Source: Micromonospora radicis
Lineage (GTDB): Bacteria > Actinomycetota > Actinomycetes > Mycobacteriales > Micromonosporaceae
DNA length: 64,000 nt
Assembly (NCBI RefSeq): GCF_003583405.1
Contig: NZ_QXEC01000005.1
Span: 1 to 64,000 of the forward strand
Reading direction: 5' to 3'
Shown: piece after piece, positions 10,554-18,070 of the stretch
How positions within the stretch are numbered: position 1 is the stretch's first letter
Layout of the letters: every line of letters begins with the position of its first letter
Made by a program: the position numbers and the translations under genes
Notes under the pieces: model-generated
What the model was told of the DNA's origin: nothing
The model's database searches: none
The model's input: the letters and a program-made list of their open reading frames with translations, nothing else

Positions 10554-11252
10554 TCAGCGAGGTAGCGGGGACGCCTCCAGTTCACCCAGCACGGTCAACC
10601 CGCCCGGGTAGGCGAAGGACGAGCGTGGCGAGTAATAGCCCCAGGCGATGGTGAGCGGGTTCTCCGGTCGCAGCGCGTACACCGGGTGGTCGGGCTCCAG
10701 GAACTCCACCGACTCGATCTCGAACGAGTTCACCGGCTCGGCCACCACCGGGTAGATGCTGCTGACCAGTTGGCCGTCGAGGGCGGTCAGGTAACGGTGG
10801 TGGCCGTTGTGCATGTGGCGTCCGCTCTCCCCGACGCGCACCTGCGCCCGGATCATCGGCACGCCGTCGATGTCGGTTTCGGCGACCACCTGGTCCCCGT
10901 CGACCGCGATCGTGGTGTCGCCGGGCAGGGCGGGGGCCCCACGGGCCAGGGCGTAGCCGCGCACCCGGGCGCTGGAGGTCACGTAGTGGGTCCACCACCC
11001 CCCCGGGGTGACGCCGTCGGGGGCGTCCGCGTCGAGCAGGGTCACCCCGAGGTAGGTAAGTGAGTACGAGCCGAACCCGGAGGTCTGGGAGGCGTCGTCC
11101 ACGACGTACTGGTTCATGAAGACCTGCCGGTCCGGATGCGGCCGCAGCCCGTACGGGACCAGCGCCGCCACCGCGTCCGGGTCCGCCGGCAGCCAGCTGA
11201 AGTAGAGCGTGCGGCAGTTCACCACGAGATGGGGAACGGCAGAGTCGAGCAC
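10554..11252 (-). CDS. Acetoacetate-decarboxylase-fold protein lacking the catalytic lysine
   Basis: The 232-residue product resembles the acetoacetate decarboxylase (ADC) superfamily: an N-terminal strand region (RTLYFSWLPADPDAVAALVPYGLRP), a central FGSYSLTYLGVTLLD, the segment SSARVRGYALARG, and a C-terminal beta cone. ADC enzymes use a Schiff-base lysine in a GxPK-like segment. The equivalent here reads GYALARG, and the protein contains no lysine at all. It is therefore unlikely to act as a classic decarboxylase; ADC-like proteins without the lysine include aldolase-dehydratases and binding proteins. GGAGG precedes the GTG start. A promoter with an embedded palindrome lies upstream (11280-11309). 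Confidence 0.6.
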   Translation of the reverse strand: MLDSAVPHLVVNCRTLYFSWLPADPDAVAALVPYGLRPHPDRQVFMNQYVVDDASQTSGFGSYSLTYLGVTLLDADAPDGVTPGGWWTHYVTSSARVRGYALARGAPALPGDTTIAVDGDQVVAETDIDGVPMIRAQVRVGESGRHMHNGHHRYLTALDGQLVSSIYPVVAEPVNSFEIESVEFLEPDHPVYALRPENPLTIAWGYYSPRSSFAYPGGLTVLGELEASPLPR

Positions 11253-11279
11253 GGCGCCTCCGAACAGGGGTGTGTCATG

Positions 11280-11309
11280 ACGCTACGGGCAGTCCCGTCT
11301 ACGGGACAA
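11280..11309 (-). promoter_or_regulatory. Promoter with embedded 16-bp palindromic operator
   Basis: On the minus strand, TTGTCC (11309-11304), an 18-base spacer and TAGCGT (11285-11280) form a promoter for the ADC-fold gene. A palindrome with 7-base perfect arms, GTCCCGT-ct-ACGGGAC (11292-11307), fills most of the spacer and overlaps the -35 box. That position is typical of a repressor operator. The regulator is not identified. Confidence 0.6.
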
Positions 11310-11645
11310 GGACTGAAAGGTGACACTCCGTCGATGACCTGCGCCCCGCATCAGCCGGTCGGGTCGTACGCCGCAGCCGACCGGCGGGGGTGGCGGGGGG
11401 GCGTCCGGCCAAGCGCAACCCTACGAACCGGCCAGTTGACCCCCTTCCGCCCTACCGTTCGGCGCTCCAAACCCACAGCCTTCGAGCGATTTGTCAGTTA
11501 TCTGATGTTAAGTCACTTAAGTACATCGTCCGTTCGGCTAGATTTAGGCGGCACCATCAGGCTATGGTGACTCCCGAACGGACTAACAACGCCTAAACCA
11601 AAGCGTCACGTCTTCCACCGCGGACGAGGTGCAGGGAGGACCACC
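11310..11645. other. Intergenic region upstream of the sigma factor
   Basis: No gene is supported. A homopolymer-rich G stretch (about 11387-11400) is followed by a comparatively AT-rich segment at 11480-11600 that probably carries the sigma-factor promoter(s). A perfect palindrome, TTAAGT-c-ACTTAA, lies at 11508-11520. I could not assign -35/-10 boxes with confidence; no GGGTA box at a suitable spacing was seen, so autoregulation by the stress sigma is not supported. CAGGGAGGA just before 11646 is the ribosome binding site. Confidence 0.5.
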
Positions 11646-12470
11646 ATGACCGCGTCAACGATGAGCGAGCCGGCGACCGTCGCGGCGCCCGCGGCCCCGA
11701 AGCTCGACCCGCGGGCGCTTACCGACAGCGCCACCGACCTACTGAACGCGATGGCCGCGCTGCCCGCCGGGCATCCGTCCCGCGCCGCGCTGCGTGACCG
11801 GGCGATCGAGGCGTGGTTGCCGCTGGCGAACCACCTCGCCCACCGCTACAGCGGTCGCGGCGAACCCACCGACGACCTCGCCCAGACCGCGGCGGTCGGG
11901 CTGATCAAGGCCATCGACAAGTTCGACCCGAGCCGCGGCGTCGACTTCGCCGGCTATGCGATCCCCACCATCATCGGAGAGCTCAAGCGGCACTTCCGCG
12001 ACCGCACCTGGGACATCCGCGTCCCCCGCCGCCTGCAGGAGCTGCGGCTGGCCATCTCGGACGCCAACAGCTCGCTGTTGCAGACGCTGGGCCGCTCGCC
12101 GACGGTGGCCGACATCGCCGCCCACCTCAAGCTCACCGAGGAAGAGGTGCTGGAGGGGCTGGAGGGTGCCCGCGCGTACAACGCGGTGTCGCTGTCCACC
12201 CCGACCGGCGACGGCGACCGGGCGACCGAGCTGGGCGACATGCTCGGCGGCGAGGACAGCGAGTTCGAGCTGGCCGAGCTGCGGGTGGCCCTCGGGCCGG
12301 CGCTGGCCACGCTCGACGAGCGCGAGCAGAAGATCCTCACGCTGCGCTTCTACGGCAACCTGACCCAGTCGCAGATCGCCGAGCAGATCGGTGTCTCGCA
12401 GATGCACGTCTCCCGGCTGCTGGCCCGGGCACTGACGAAGCTGCGGGGGCAGCTCGACGGAACGTACTAG
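11646..12470 (+). CDS. SigB/SigF/SigG-family RNA polymerase sigma factor
   Basis: This 274-residue group 3 sigma-70 factor directs RNA polymerase to alternative (stress or development) promoters. Region 2 spans about 55-125, with LANHLAHRYSGRGEPTDDLAQTAAVGLIKAI and the -10-recognising FDPSRGVDFAGYAIPTIIGELKRHFRD. Region 3 spans about 130-190 (VPRRLQELRLAI, LGRSPTVADIAAHLKL). Region 4 spans about 215-270, with the helix-turn-helix LTQSQIAEQIGVSQMHVSRLLARAL. GGGAGG lies six bases before the ATG. No anti-sigma or anti-anti-sigma gene adjoins it. Its class normally reads GTTT-N14-GGGTA promoters, which are found before several genes here. Confidence 0.93.
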   Translation: MTASTMSEPATVAAPAAPKLDPRALTDSATDLLNAMAALPAGHPSRAALRDRAIEAWLPLANHLAHRYSGRGEPTDDLAQTAAVGLIKAIDKFDPSRGVDFAGYAIPTIIGELKRHFRDRTWDIRVPRRLQELRLAISDANSSLLQTLGRSPTVADIAAHLKLTEEEVLEGLEGARAYNAVSLSTPTGDGDRATELGDMLGGEDSEFELAELRVALGPALATLDEREQKILTLRFYGNLTQSQIAEQIGVSQMHVSRLLARALTKLRGQLDGTY

Positions 12471-12480
12471 GAGGGGGTGG

Positions 12481-12516
12481 CGACGGTGGCCGGGCCGCAG
12501 GGCCCGGCCACCGTCG
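12481..12516. terminator. Perfect 16-bp hairpin terminator
   Basis: Arms 12481-12496 and 12501-12516 are perfectly complementary, with a GCAG loop, between the convergent sigma-factor and GNAT genes. Confidence 0.8.
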
Positions 12517-12530
12517 TGTCCGGACCCGTC

Positions 12531-13124
12531 TCAGCCGGCGACCGGCTCGCGCCACATCGGCCAGAACGGCGTCCCGTCCGGTAGCCGGAACGGCTCCGAG
12601 ACCTGATAGCCGTGCCGGGCGTACAGATCCCGGCTGGTCTCGCTGCTGGCTTCCAGGTAGGCCGGTACGCCGTTGGCGTCCAGCCAGGCGTGGTGCTGCC
12701 GGAGCAACGCGCTGCCGACGCCCTGGCCCTGGCGGTCCGGCCGGACCGCCAGCAACGCCAGGTGGTGGTGGTCGGCGTGCGGATGGTTGGCGGCGAACAG
12801 TTCGTCGAGGTGCACGAATCGGGGCGTCCACTCGCCGCACGCGGCGGCCAGCCGGTCGTCGTAGTCCGCCGGCGCGGGTAGCGGGTCGCCGACCGACGGC
12901 AGCCAGACGGCCACCCCAGCCCGGTCCCCGGTGGCGAAGACCAGGCCGTGCCGCAGGGCGTGCTCGACCACGATCTCGAACTGGCTGGCCAGCACCGGTT
13001 CCCGCTTGGCTTCGTCGGGCACCAGCCACCGGGTGGCGTCCAGCACCAGGAACGCCTCGGCGATCCGCTCGGCCGCCCACCGGGCGTCCGCCGGGCCGAG
13101 CCGTTCGATCTCCGGCGGCGTCAC
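12531..13124 (-). CDS. GNAT-family N-acetyltransferase
   Basis: This 197-residue GNAT protein uses a GTG start with GGAGG upstream. That start overlaps the stop codon of the preceding permease by four bases (GTGA), implying translational coupling. The acetyl-CoA motif is LLAVRPDRQGQGVGSALLRQHHAWLD (V/I-x-x-x-x-QGQGVG), and the C-terminal VPAYLEASSETSRDLYARHGYQV is the usual strand-helix closing block. An N-terminal insertion with HPHADHHHLALL precedes the motif. The substrate is unknown. Co-transcription with an amino-acid permease suggests that it acetylates the imported amine or amino acid; this is inference from context. Confidence 0.88.
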   Translation of the reverse strand: MTPPEIERLGPADARWAAERIAEAFLVLDATRWLVPDEAKREPVLASQFEIVVEHALRHGLVFATGDRAGVAVWLPSVGDPLPAPADYDDRLAAACGEWTPRFVHLDELFAANHPHADHHHLALLAVRPDRQGQGVGSALLRQHHAWLDANGVPAYLEASSETSRDLYARHGYQVSEPFRLPDGTPFWPMWREPVAG

Positions 13125-14641
13125 CGCGGCACCTCCGGCGCCGACTCGGTGACCGACGACGGGGGCACCACGACCGCCGCGGCGCTCTCCGCGCCCAGCC
13201 CGATCCGGGCGTACGTCTCCGGTCGGTTGCGCCGCAGCACCAGGCCCCACAGCGCGCCGAGCAGCGCCGCCACCGGGTAGGCCGCCGGGAAGAGCCAACG
13301 CAGCGGCGAGTCGGGTTCCACGCCGAGCAGGTCGGCGAAGTTCTGCACGGCCAGCACCACGATCGCGAACAGCGCGACCGCGGCGATCCCCGGCGCGATC
13401 AACCGCCGCCAGAGCGTCTCCTGCTCACCGCTGCGCGCGAAGTACACGATGATCGCGACCGCGGTGGTGGCGATCAGCAGCAGGACACCGAAACCGCCGC
13501 TGGTGCCCAGCCAGAAGAACAGCTGGAGCACCGGATCCCAGCCGTTGACCGCGTACAGCACGATCACCGCCAGGCCGAGCGCGCTCTGCGCCAGCGAGGC
13601 GGCCCGGGGCGCGCCGGTGGTCGGCGAGGTGCGGCCGAACACCGCCGGCAGGACCCGCTCCCGGCCCAACGCGAAGGCGTAGCGTGCAGTCGTGTTGTGG
13701 AACGAGATCATGGCCGCGATCACGGAGGTCAGGAACAGCGCCTGCCCGATGGTGAGCACGGTGTCGCCCAGATGCGCCCCGGCCAGGTTGAAGATCAACT
13801 CGACGCTCTGGGTGCCGGCCTCCTCGACGATGCGCTCCGGCCCCACCGCGACCGTCATGCTCCACGAGGAAAGCGCGTAGACCACCGCGATGATCGCCAC
13901 GGACAGGTACGTGGCCATCGGCACCGTCCGCCGCGGATCCTTGCTCTCCTCGCTGAACACCACCGACGCCTCGAAGCCGACGAAGCCGAGGATCGCCAAC
14001 ACCAGGACCGCACCGATCCCGGGTACGAAGAAGTTGTCCGGTGAGAACGCCGCGAAGCTGACGCCGCCGGGCGCCGGGTTGCTCAGCTGACCGAGGTCGA
14101 ACACCACGATGACGGCGATCTCGGCGCAGAGCAGCGCCGCCAGCACCATGCCGTTGATGTCGACCCGCAGCAGGCCGAGCAGCCCCACCAACGCCCAGGC
14201 CACCAGCGCCACGAGCCACCACTGTGGCGTGATGCCGAACAGCCGGTCCAGCACCGGCGTCGCCGCCGCGCCGATGGTGCCGTAGAGCCCGACCTGCAGG
14301 GCGTTGTACGCGAGCAGCGCCACCCAGGCGGTGCCCACCCCGGCCGGGCGACCGAGGCCGCGCGAGACGTACGCGTAGAAGGCGCCGGCGTTGGCCATCC
14401 GGCGGGCCATCGCGACGTAGCCGGCGGAGAACAGCGCCAGTACGGCGGCGACGGTCAGGAAGGCCAGCGGGATGCCCAGTACGCCGACGACCCCGTATCC
14501 GGTGGTCACCACACCGGCGACCACGGTCAGCGGCGCCGCCGCGGAGAGGACGAAGAAGACCACCGAGGGGACACCGAGGCGGCCACGGGCCAGCGCCTCG
14601 GAGACGTTGCTTGGTCGTTCGGTTGTCGCTGTGGAGGACAT
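13121..14641 (-). CDS. APC-family amino-acid/polyamine permease
   Basis: This 506-residue integral membrane protein has about twelve hydrophobic helices. It shows the APC signature at the N-terminus (VPSVVFFVLSAAAPLTVVAG, GIPLAFLTVAAVLALFSAGY, NAGAFYAYVSRGLGRPAGVG) and mid-protein IGAVLVLAILGFVGFEASVVFSEESKDPRRTVP, typical of amino-acid and amine transporters. The cargo is not identifiable. It sits between a GPP34 gene (42 bases upstream) and a GNAT gene (overlap of four bases) in a probable three-gene operon. GGAG lies six bases before the ATG. Confidence 0.88.
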   Translation of the reverse strand: MSSTATTERPSNVSEALARGRLGVPSVVFFVLSAAAPLTVVAGVVTTGYGVVGVLGIPLAFLTVAAVLALFSAGYVAMARRMANAGAFYAYVSRGLGRPAGVGTAWVALLAYNALQVGLYGTIGAAATPVLDRLFGITPQWWLVALVAWALVGLLGLLRVDINGMVLAALLCAEIAVIVVFDLGQLSNPAPGGVSFAAFSPDNFFVPGIGAVLVLAILGFVGFEASVVFSEESKDPRRTVPMATYLSVAIIAVVYALSSWSMTVAVGPERIVEEAGTQSVELIFNLAGAHLGDTVLTIGQALFLTSVIAAMISFHNTTARYAFALGRERVLPAVFGRTSPTTGAPRAASLAQSALGLAVIVLYAVNGWDPVLQLFFWLGTSGGFGVLLLIATTAVAIIVYFARSGEQETLWRRLIAPGIAAVALFAIVVLAVQNFADLLGVEPDSPLRWLFPAAYPVAALLGALWGLVLRRNRPETYARIGLGAESAAAVVVPPSSVTESAPEVPR

Positions 14642-14683
14642 GGACTGCTCCGGTTTGAGGGAGGGGGTAGGGGTTGTACCGGT

Positions 14684-15310
14684 TCAGGGAGTGCCGCGCA
14701 GCACCGCCGCGCCCACGGCGGCCTCGGTGTGCGCCACGAGTTCCTTCAACGGGGCGGGCAACGCCGGAATGATCAGGTTGAGCCGGTGGTGGGCCCGGGG
14801 ACCGGCGCTCCAGAGCACCTCGCGGGTCAGCCCGGCGGCGGCGACCAGGCCGAGCAGCAGGGCGTCGGGCACGCTGGGCGACTCGGCCCGATCCAGCAGC
14901 GCGCGCAGTCGGGTGGCCGGCCAGGCCGCCACGTTGAGGTCGATCGGCAGGTAGCTGACGCTGCTGCGCAGCAGCCGTCGGGTCTCCTGCCGGCGCAGCA
15001 CGCCGGCTCGGGCCAGCCGCTCCCCCACCGAGGTCACGGAGGTCTGGGCGAGGAAGCTGAGCCAGGTGCGTACCGCCTGGTGCTGGGCCTCGCCGATCAG
15101 CTGGTCCAGCACGGTGTGCGCGAGCGCGTCGGCCGGCGGCCGGCGGTCGAGCACGGTCACCTGGCCCTGGGCGACCGTGATGTGCCCGTAGAGGACCAGC
15201 TCACCGAGCAGGCCGCCGGCAAGTCCGAGGCCGGTGGCCGCCGGGTGCAGCTTGGCCTTGCCCCGGGTGTCGTTGTGCGCGATCAGGAAGAACTCGTCGG
15301 CGATGAGCAA
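14684..15310 (-). CDS. GPP34 family protein (bacterial GOLPH3-like)
   Basis: The 208-residue protein matches the GPP34 family: start LLIADEFFLIAHNDTRGKAKLHP, then LGLAGGLLGELVLYGHI, a helical core, and a C-terminal hydrophobic helix region (VPDALLLGLVAAAGL, LNLIIPAL). Eukaryotic members are PI4P-binding Golgi proteins; the role in actinomycetes is unknown. I chose the TTG at 15310 because GGGAGG lies just upstream and the product then begins like its relatives. A GTG at 15337 would add nine residues. It is the first gene of a probable operon with the APC permease and GNAT, and is divergent from the XRE/DUF397 pair. Confidence 0.75.
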   Translation of the reverse strand: MLIADEFFLIAHNDTRGKAKLHPAATGLGLAGGLLGELVLYGHITVAQGQVTVLDRRPPADALAHTVLDQLIGEAQHQAVRTWLSFLAQTSVTSVGERLARAGVLRRQETRRLLRSSVSYLPIDLNVAAWPATRLRALLDRAESPSVPDALLLGLVAAAGLTREVLWSAGPRAHHRLNLIIPALPAPLKELVAHTEAAVGAAVLRGTP

Positions 15311-15375
15311 CTGTCCTCCCAGGATCGCCGTGTCCACTGTGATCGCTAACCCGGGAAAGAATGCACCTCGCACCC

Positions 15376-15407
15376 TTGCAATGCAACTCCCGTATTCGAC
15401 AGTTGCA
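15376..15407. promoter_or_regulatory. TTGCA half-site cluster between GPP34 and XRE genes
   Basis: TTGCA-a-TGCAA (15376-15386) forms a palindrome, and TGCAAC (15382-15387) pairs with GTTGCA (15402-15407) as a second, wider inverted repeat. Three half-sites in 32 bases midway between divergent genes suggest an operator, perhaps for the neighbouring XRE regulator. Confidence 0.45.
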
Positions 15408-15454
15408 CTCCGTGCTGAAGCGACCTGCGCCTTTTCCCATGACAGACTCGGAGG

Positions 15455-16297
15455 GTGACCGCGAGCCCCACCGTCCGCCGCCGCCGCATCGCCCGGGAAC
15501 TTCGCCAGTTGCGCGAACGCGCCGGGATGACGCTGGATGTCGCCGCCCGCCAACTGGACATGTCCAAAAGCAACCTGTCCCGCATCGAGAACGCGCAGAT
15601 CGGCATCAAGCCCCGTGACGTACGCGCCGCGCTGGCGCTGTACCAGGTCACCGGCAACGACGCCGAGGCGCTCATCGAGATCGCCCGGGGCGCCCAGCAA
15701 CGTGGCTGGTGGCAGCACTACAGCGACGTACTGCCCGAGTGGTTCGAGTTCTACGTCGGGCTGGAGGCCGAGGCCGCCACCCTGCGCACGTACGAGGCCG
15801 AGGTGGTACCCGGCCTGTTGCAGACCGAGGCGTACGCCCGGGAGATCTACCGGCTGACCGCCGGCGAGGAGGACGTGGACCGCAAGGTGGCCGCCCGGCT
15901 GCGCCGGCAGGACGTGCTGCGCCGGGATGATCCGGCGGAGTTGTCGGTGGTGCTGAACGAGGCGGTGTTGTTACGCCCCGTCAGCAACAGGGCCGTCGCG
16001 GCCGACCAACTGTCCTATCTGGAGACCATGGCTCAGCTACCGAACGTGACGATCCAGGTACTTCCGTTCGCCGCCGGTGGGCATCCCGCGATGAACTCGC
16101 CCTACGTCATCCTCACGTTCGCCGACGCCGCCGACGAGGCCGTGGTCTACCTGGAAAATCTCACGACAGGCCTGGCACTGGAAGAGGTCTCGCAGGTCCG
16201 CTCGTATAGCCTGGTGCACGAGAGGCTGCGCCGCCTGGCGCTCGATCCGGCGGCATCCTTGGTCCGCCTGAAAGAAGCTTCTCGCTACTTAACGTGA
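15455..16297 (+). CDS. XRE-family regulator with DUF5753 (Scr1/antitoxin-like)
   Basis: This 280-residue protein has an N-terminal lambda-repressor-like helix-turn-helix at about 8-65 (LRQLRERAGMTLDVAARQLD, MSKSNLSRIENAQIG). A DUF5753 domain follows at about 90-275, recognisable by WFEFYVGLEAEAATLRTYE, EVVPGLLQTEAYAREIY, VVLNEAVLLRPV and QLPNVTIQVLPFAAGGHPAM. The family is the actinobacterial developmental regulator group (WhiJ/BldB-associated, also annotated Scr1 antitoxin-like), which normally sits before a DUF397 gene, as here. The start is GTG, without a clear ribosome binding site. Confidence 0.9.
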   Translation: MTASPTVRRRRIARELRQLRERAGMTLDVAARQLDMSKSNLSRIENAQIGIKPRDVRAALALYQVTGNDAEALIEIARGAQQRGWWQHYSDVLPEWFEFYVGLEAEAATLRTYEAEVVPGLLQTEAYAREIYRLTAGEEDVDRKVAARLRRQDVLRRDDPAELSVVLNEAVLLRPVSNRAVAADQLSYLETMAQLPNVTIQVLPFAAGGHPAMNSPYVILTFADAADEAVVYLENLTTGLALEEVSQVRSYSLVHERLRRLALDPAASLVRLKEASRYLT

Positions 16298-16340
16298 CCG
16301 CTGTTGCGCGGTCACGGTCGGTATCGACGAAGGGATCGCG

Positions 16341-16541
16341 ATGACCGCGCTCGACCTGTCCCGAGCGGAGTGGCGCACCAGTACGCGCAGTGTGGGCAAC
16401 GGCAACTGCGTCGAGGTCGCCACCGTCGACGGTCACGTCGCGGTACGGGACAGCAAGGACCGCCACGGCCCGGTCCTGGCGTTCCCGCGGGCGGCCTGGC
16501 ACGCCTTCGTCGGCGGCCTCGACGCGGTCCCCACCTGCTGA
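16341..16541 (+). CDS. DUF397 domain protein
   Basis: This 66-residue protein has the DUF397 pattern: WRTSTRSVGNGNCVEVATVDG, VAVRDSKDRHGPVLAF and WHAFVGGL. It lies 43 bases after the XRE/DUF5753 gene, with AAGGGA before the ATG. Such pairs work together in Streptomyces development (the WhiJ paralogue system) and have toxin-antitoxin-like features; which partner is the effector is not settled. A strong hairpin follows the stop codon. Confidence 0.9.
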   Translation: MTALDLSRAEWRTSTRSVGNGNCVEVATVDGHVAVRDSKDRHGPVLAFPRAAWHAFVGGLDAVPTC

Positions 16542-16544
16542 TCC

Positions 16545-16587
16545 GCGCCGGCCACCCGGCCGAGCAACCTCGACGGGTGGCCGGCGC
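16545..16587. terminator. Terminator hairpin after the DUF397 gene
   Basis: Perfect 14-base arms, GCGCCGGCCACCCG (16545-16558) and its complement (16574-16587), flank a 15-base loop. It is shared by the convergent epoxide hydrolase remnant. Confidence 0.6.
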
Positions 16588-16594
16588 ACCGGGC

Positions 16595-17013
16595 TCAGCG
16601 CAGGGAGCGGAACCCGGCGCGCAGCTCCTGCGCGAAGACCTCCGGCTGTTCCCAGGCCGCGAAGTGCCCGCCGTGGTCGAGCCGGTGGTAGTAGACGAGA
16701 TTCGGGTACGCCCGCTCGACCCAGCTCCGCGGGGCCTGGTACAGCTCGTCGGGGAAGGCGCTGACCGCGACCGGCACGTTCACGCCCTTGGTGGCGAAGA
16801 ACGAGAGCGGGTTCTCCGCGTAGAGCCGCGACGCGGAGACCGCCGTGTTCGTCAGCCTGGCACGCCCTGCGACTGGTCGCCGACGGTCTCCCCGTCCGGC
16901 CAACGGGTCGACGCGCTGCGCCGGCGCAGCGCGTCGAGTTCGGCCTCCGGGATCTCCACGGTGAACGGCCGAATCTGGTCGGTACGTACCGGCGCCTCGG
17001 TCCTGACTGCCAT
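16595..17013 (-). pseudogene. Epoxide hydrolase remnant with the core deleted
   Basis: An ATG at 17013, preceded by AGGAGG, opens 53 codons (to a stop at 16852). They encode the N-terminal EHN domain of epoxide hydrolases (IRPFTVEIPEAELDALRRR, TRWPDGETVGDQSQGVP). In another frame, from about 16862 down to 16595, the C-terminal end of the same enzyme follows: LTNTAVSASRLYAEN, FFATKGVNVPVAVSAFPDEL and HGGHFAAWEQPEVFAQEL with the catalytic His. Family members are about 380 residues, so roughly 250 residues, including the nucleophile, are missing and the frame is broken at the junction. The upstream signals are intact, which points to a recent deletion. Confidence 0.85.
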
Positions 17014-17119
17014 ACCTGCCTCCTGCTCGACCTCGCGGAACGGGCAGTTGGGATTCCCGGCCTTCGGCCTGGTAAGCCCACCGGGAACGGCCGGGGGGAT
17101 CCGTCCGCCGGTGACCGGT

Positions 17120-17848
17120 TCAGTCCTCGTCGACCACGTCCGCGACGACCACGGTGACGTTGTCCGGAGCGCCGGCCCGCAGCGCCAGGTCGATCAGCCG
17201 CGCCGCGCAGGCGTCCCGGTCCACGGTCTCGGCCAGCACCTCGGCCAGCGTGTCGGCGCGTACGACGTTGGACAGCCCGTCGCTGCACAGCAGCCACCGG
17301 TCGCCGGCCCGGGGCAGCATCGTGGCGTACGTCGGCTTGACCTCGTCGCCCTGCAACGCCTGCGTGACCACCGCCCGCCGGGGGTGGCTGCCGGCCTGGT
17401 CGGGGGTGATCAGGCCCTGGTCGACGAGCAACTGCACGAAGGTGTCGTCGCGGGTGATCTGCTTGAGCACCCCCTCACGGAACAGGTACGCCCGCGAGTC
17501 ACCCACGTGCGCCAGCGCCAGGCAGCTGCCGGTCCGGGCGAACAGCAGCGCGGTCAGCGTGGTGCCCATCCCCTCCCGCTGCGGATCCTGCGCGACCGCC
17601 TGGCGGATCCGGTCGGTGGCCACCAGGATGCCGTTCTGCAGCGCGGCGACCAGCGCGTCCTCGGGCGTCGCCACGTCCAGCGGGGCCATCGCGCCGATGG
17701 CGATGGCGCTGGCCAGGTCGCCCGCGGCCATGCCACCCATGCCGTCGGCGACGGCGACGAGCCAGGTGCCGGCGTGCAGCGCGTCCTGGTTGCCGCTGCG
17801 GATCAGCCCACGGTCGCTCCTCCCGGCGGAACGCAGCTTCAGGGTCAT
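17120..17848 (-). CDS. PP2C-family serine/threonine phosphatase
   Basis: This 242-residue cytoplasmic phosphatase of the Stp/PstP type carries all the metal-site motifs: GLIRSGNQDAL near 14, VADGMGGMAAGDLAS near 33, GMGTTLTALLF, LAHVGDSRAYLFREG, WLLCSDGLSNVV and GAPDNVTVVVADV at the C-terminus. It lacks the membrane helix found in the PstP of the FtsW-PbpA-PknAB cluster, and no kinase gene is nearby, so it is a stand-alone PP2C. Its substrate is unknown. It is divergent from the GH9 gene and lies about 100 bases from the epoxide hydrolase remnant. Confidence 0.9.
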   Translation of the reverse strand: MTLKLRSAGRSDRGLIRSGNQDALHAGTWLVAVADGMGGMAAGDLASAIAIGAMAPLDVATPEDALVAALQNGILVATDRIRQAVAQDPQREGMGTTLTALLFARTGSCLALAHVGDSRAYLFREGVLKQITRDDTFVQLLVDQGLITPDQAGSHPRRAVVTQALQGDEVKPTYATMLPRAGDRWLLCSDGLSNVVRADTLAEVLAETVDRDACAARLIDLALRAGAPDNVTVVVADVVDED

Positions 17849-17962
17849 GGCACGCAGCCTGCCAGGCGAAGGGCGGGGTTGTCTCTAGGAGATCAGGACG
17901 ACCGGGCGTGGCGCGGCGAATCTCACTGCCGGCGCGCCCCGAAACCCATCGGACGGGATCGA

Positions 17963-17992
17963 TTGACAAGCGTCCGTCGTCCCTGGAAACAT
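17963..17992 (+). promoter_or_regulatory. Promoter of the GH9 cellulase
   Basis: A perfect -35 box TTGACA (17963-17968) is followed after 18 bases by AAACAT (17987-17992). The expected start near 17999 lies just before the operator at 18003-18016, as in the GH6 gene. Confidence 0.5.
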
Positions 17993-18002
17993 GCCCGATA
18001 CC

Positions 18003-18016
18003 TGGGAGCGCTCCCA
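18003..18016. promoter_or_regulatory. Perfect CebR/CelR-type operator upstream of GH9
   Basis: TGGGAGCGCTCCCA is the exact palindrome recognised by LacI-family cellulose-utilisation repressors. It begins 40 bases after the -35 box (39 in the GH6 gene) and 68 bases before the start codon. Repression when cellobiose is absent is inferred from family knowledge. Confidence 0.9.
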
Positions 18017-18070
18017 GCGACATCTCGACCCCCACCACACCTCCCGTCCCGCTCGTCGGAAGGATCCCCC

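Noticed and set aside
15311..15337. GTG 15337 as the start of the GPP34 gene
   Set aside because: No ribosome site is present. The TTG at 15310 follows GGGAGG and gives an N-terminus typical of the family. It remains an alternative.
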